NCBI GenBank assembly: GCA_959021945.1
Contig: CAUEYG010000096.1
Coordinates: forward strand, 1 to 6,414
Reading direction: 5' to 3'
Source of the DNA: an uncultured Eubacteriales bacterium
GTDB lineage: Bacteria > Bacillota > Clostridia > Peptostreptococcales > Anaerovoracaceae
DNA length: 6,414 bases
The notes beneath the pieces were generated by a model that saw only the letters and a program-made list of their open reading frames with translations, searched no databases and was not told the DNA's origin. Made by a program: the position numbers and the translations under genes. Positions 6,191-6,414 of the stretch are shown here, piece after piece. Positions within the stretch are counted from its first letter, which is position 1; each line of letters starts with the position of its first letter.

Positions 6191-6414
6191 TGTGATGCAG
6201 CTTAATGCAGCGCAGACAAAAAAGCTTTTGAAAGAGACAGAAGATAAAAAAGAAAAACGAAGATACATCCGTGCTTTTGTTTTGAAAAATATTCTTTGCA
6301 TTCTTTTTTGTATGTTTGTAGTGATATCCTACAGCCTCCTGTTTGGACAGGAAAACAGTATTCCCGGCGTGGTCGTTTTGCTTGCCATTTTGTCTATGCG
6401 CCAGGCTAATTTAG
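6177..6414 (+). CDS. Membrane protein, probably FUSC-family (5' part only)
   Basis: I translated 79 codons from ATG 6177 to the window edge with no stop; the C-terminus is missing. Residues 1-32 are charged and cytoplasmic-looking, with a Lys/Glu/Arg-rich stretch (KETEDKKEKRR, 19-29). A hydrophobic segment follows at about 34-56 (containing ILCILFCMFVVISYSLLFG) and a second begins at about 63 (PGVVVLLAIL). The GQENSIPGVVVLL region and the membrane layout resemble the N-terminus of FUSC-type (fusaric-acid-resistance-like, aromatic acid efflux) proteins as I remember them; this is recognition from memory, not a search. The gene overlaps marR by 14 bp in another frame and has a strong ribosome binding site, so the two form one operon in which the MarR protein probably controls efflux. 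It could also be an unrelated multi-pass membrane protein. Confidence 0.6.
   Translation, partial: MKTYDVMQLNAAQTKKLLKETEDKKEKRRYIRAFVLKNILCILFCMFVVISYSLLFGQENSIPGVVVLLAILSMRQANL

Noticed and set aside
1..6414. CRISPR array, insertion sequence, phage or tRNA/rRNA genes
   Set aside because: I saw no regularly spaced repeats, transposase or phage protein motifs, terminal inverted repeats, or RNA gene signatures.

Overview
The window looks like chromosomal DNA from a low-to-mid GC Firmicute, most likely an anaerobic Clostridia/Lachnospiraceae-type bacterium. The basis is strong GGAGG-type ribosome binding sites, canonical TTGACA / 17 bp / TATAAT-like promoters, short AT-rich gaps, intrinsic terminators, and an N-terminally fused FeoA-FeoB ferrous iron transporter of the clostridial type. 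Species cannot be named from this.

Layout. (1) 1-1872, minus strand: 624 residues of a FeoA-FeoB fusion whose C-terminus runs off the left edge. (2) 1873-1991: a compact divergent intergenic region with one good promoter in each direction; a 5-6-5 inverted repeat overlaps the feo -10. (3) 1992-3859, plus strand: a large ArsR-type winged-helix regulator (343 aa), followed after 11 bp by an unrecognised, cysteine-free, helix-rich protein (274 aa) with an ambiguous start. A clear intrinsic terminator closes this unit. (4) 3947-5641: a separately promoted ABC exporter half-transporter (541 aa). Its promoter is spanned by a long inverted repeat with TTGACAAT/ATTGTCAA arms. (5) 5642-6414: a hairpin with a T-tract that is both the likely exporter terminator and an overlapping promoter/operator element, then a MarR-family regulator (153 aa). 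The MarR gene overlaps by 14 bp the start of a membrane protein, probably FUSC-type, that runs off the right edge.

How it fits together. The feo gene would import Fe(II). The ArsR-type regulator is divergent from it and could act on the shared region, but nothing in the sequence proves that. The ABC exporter and the MarR/membrane-protein pair look like two neighbouring efflux units. A TATTGACAAT element occurs in front of both, which raises the weak possibility of shared control by the MarR protein.

No CRISPR array, insertion sequence, tRNA or rRNA was seen. Nothing here is clearly a new system. The least explained items are the orphan 274-aa protein with its odd start, and the two dyad-symmetric promoter regions.
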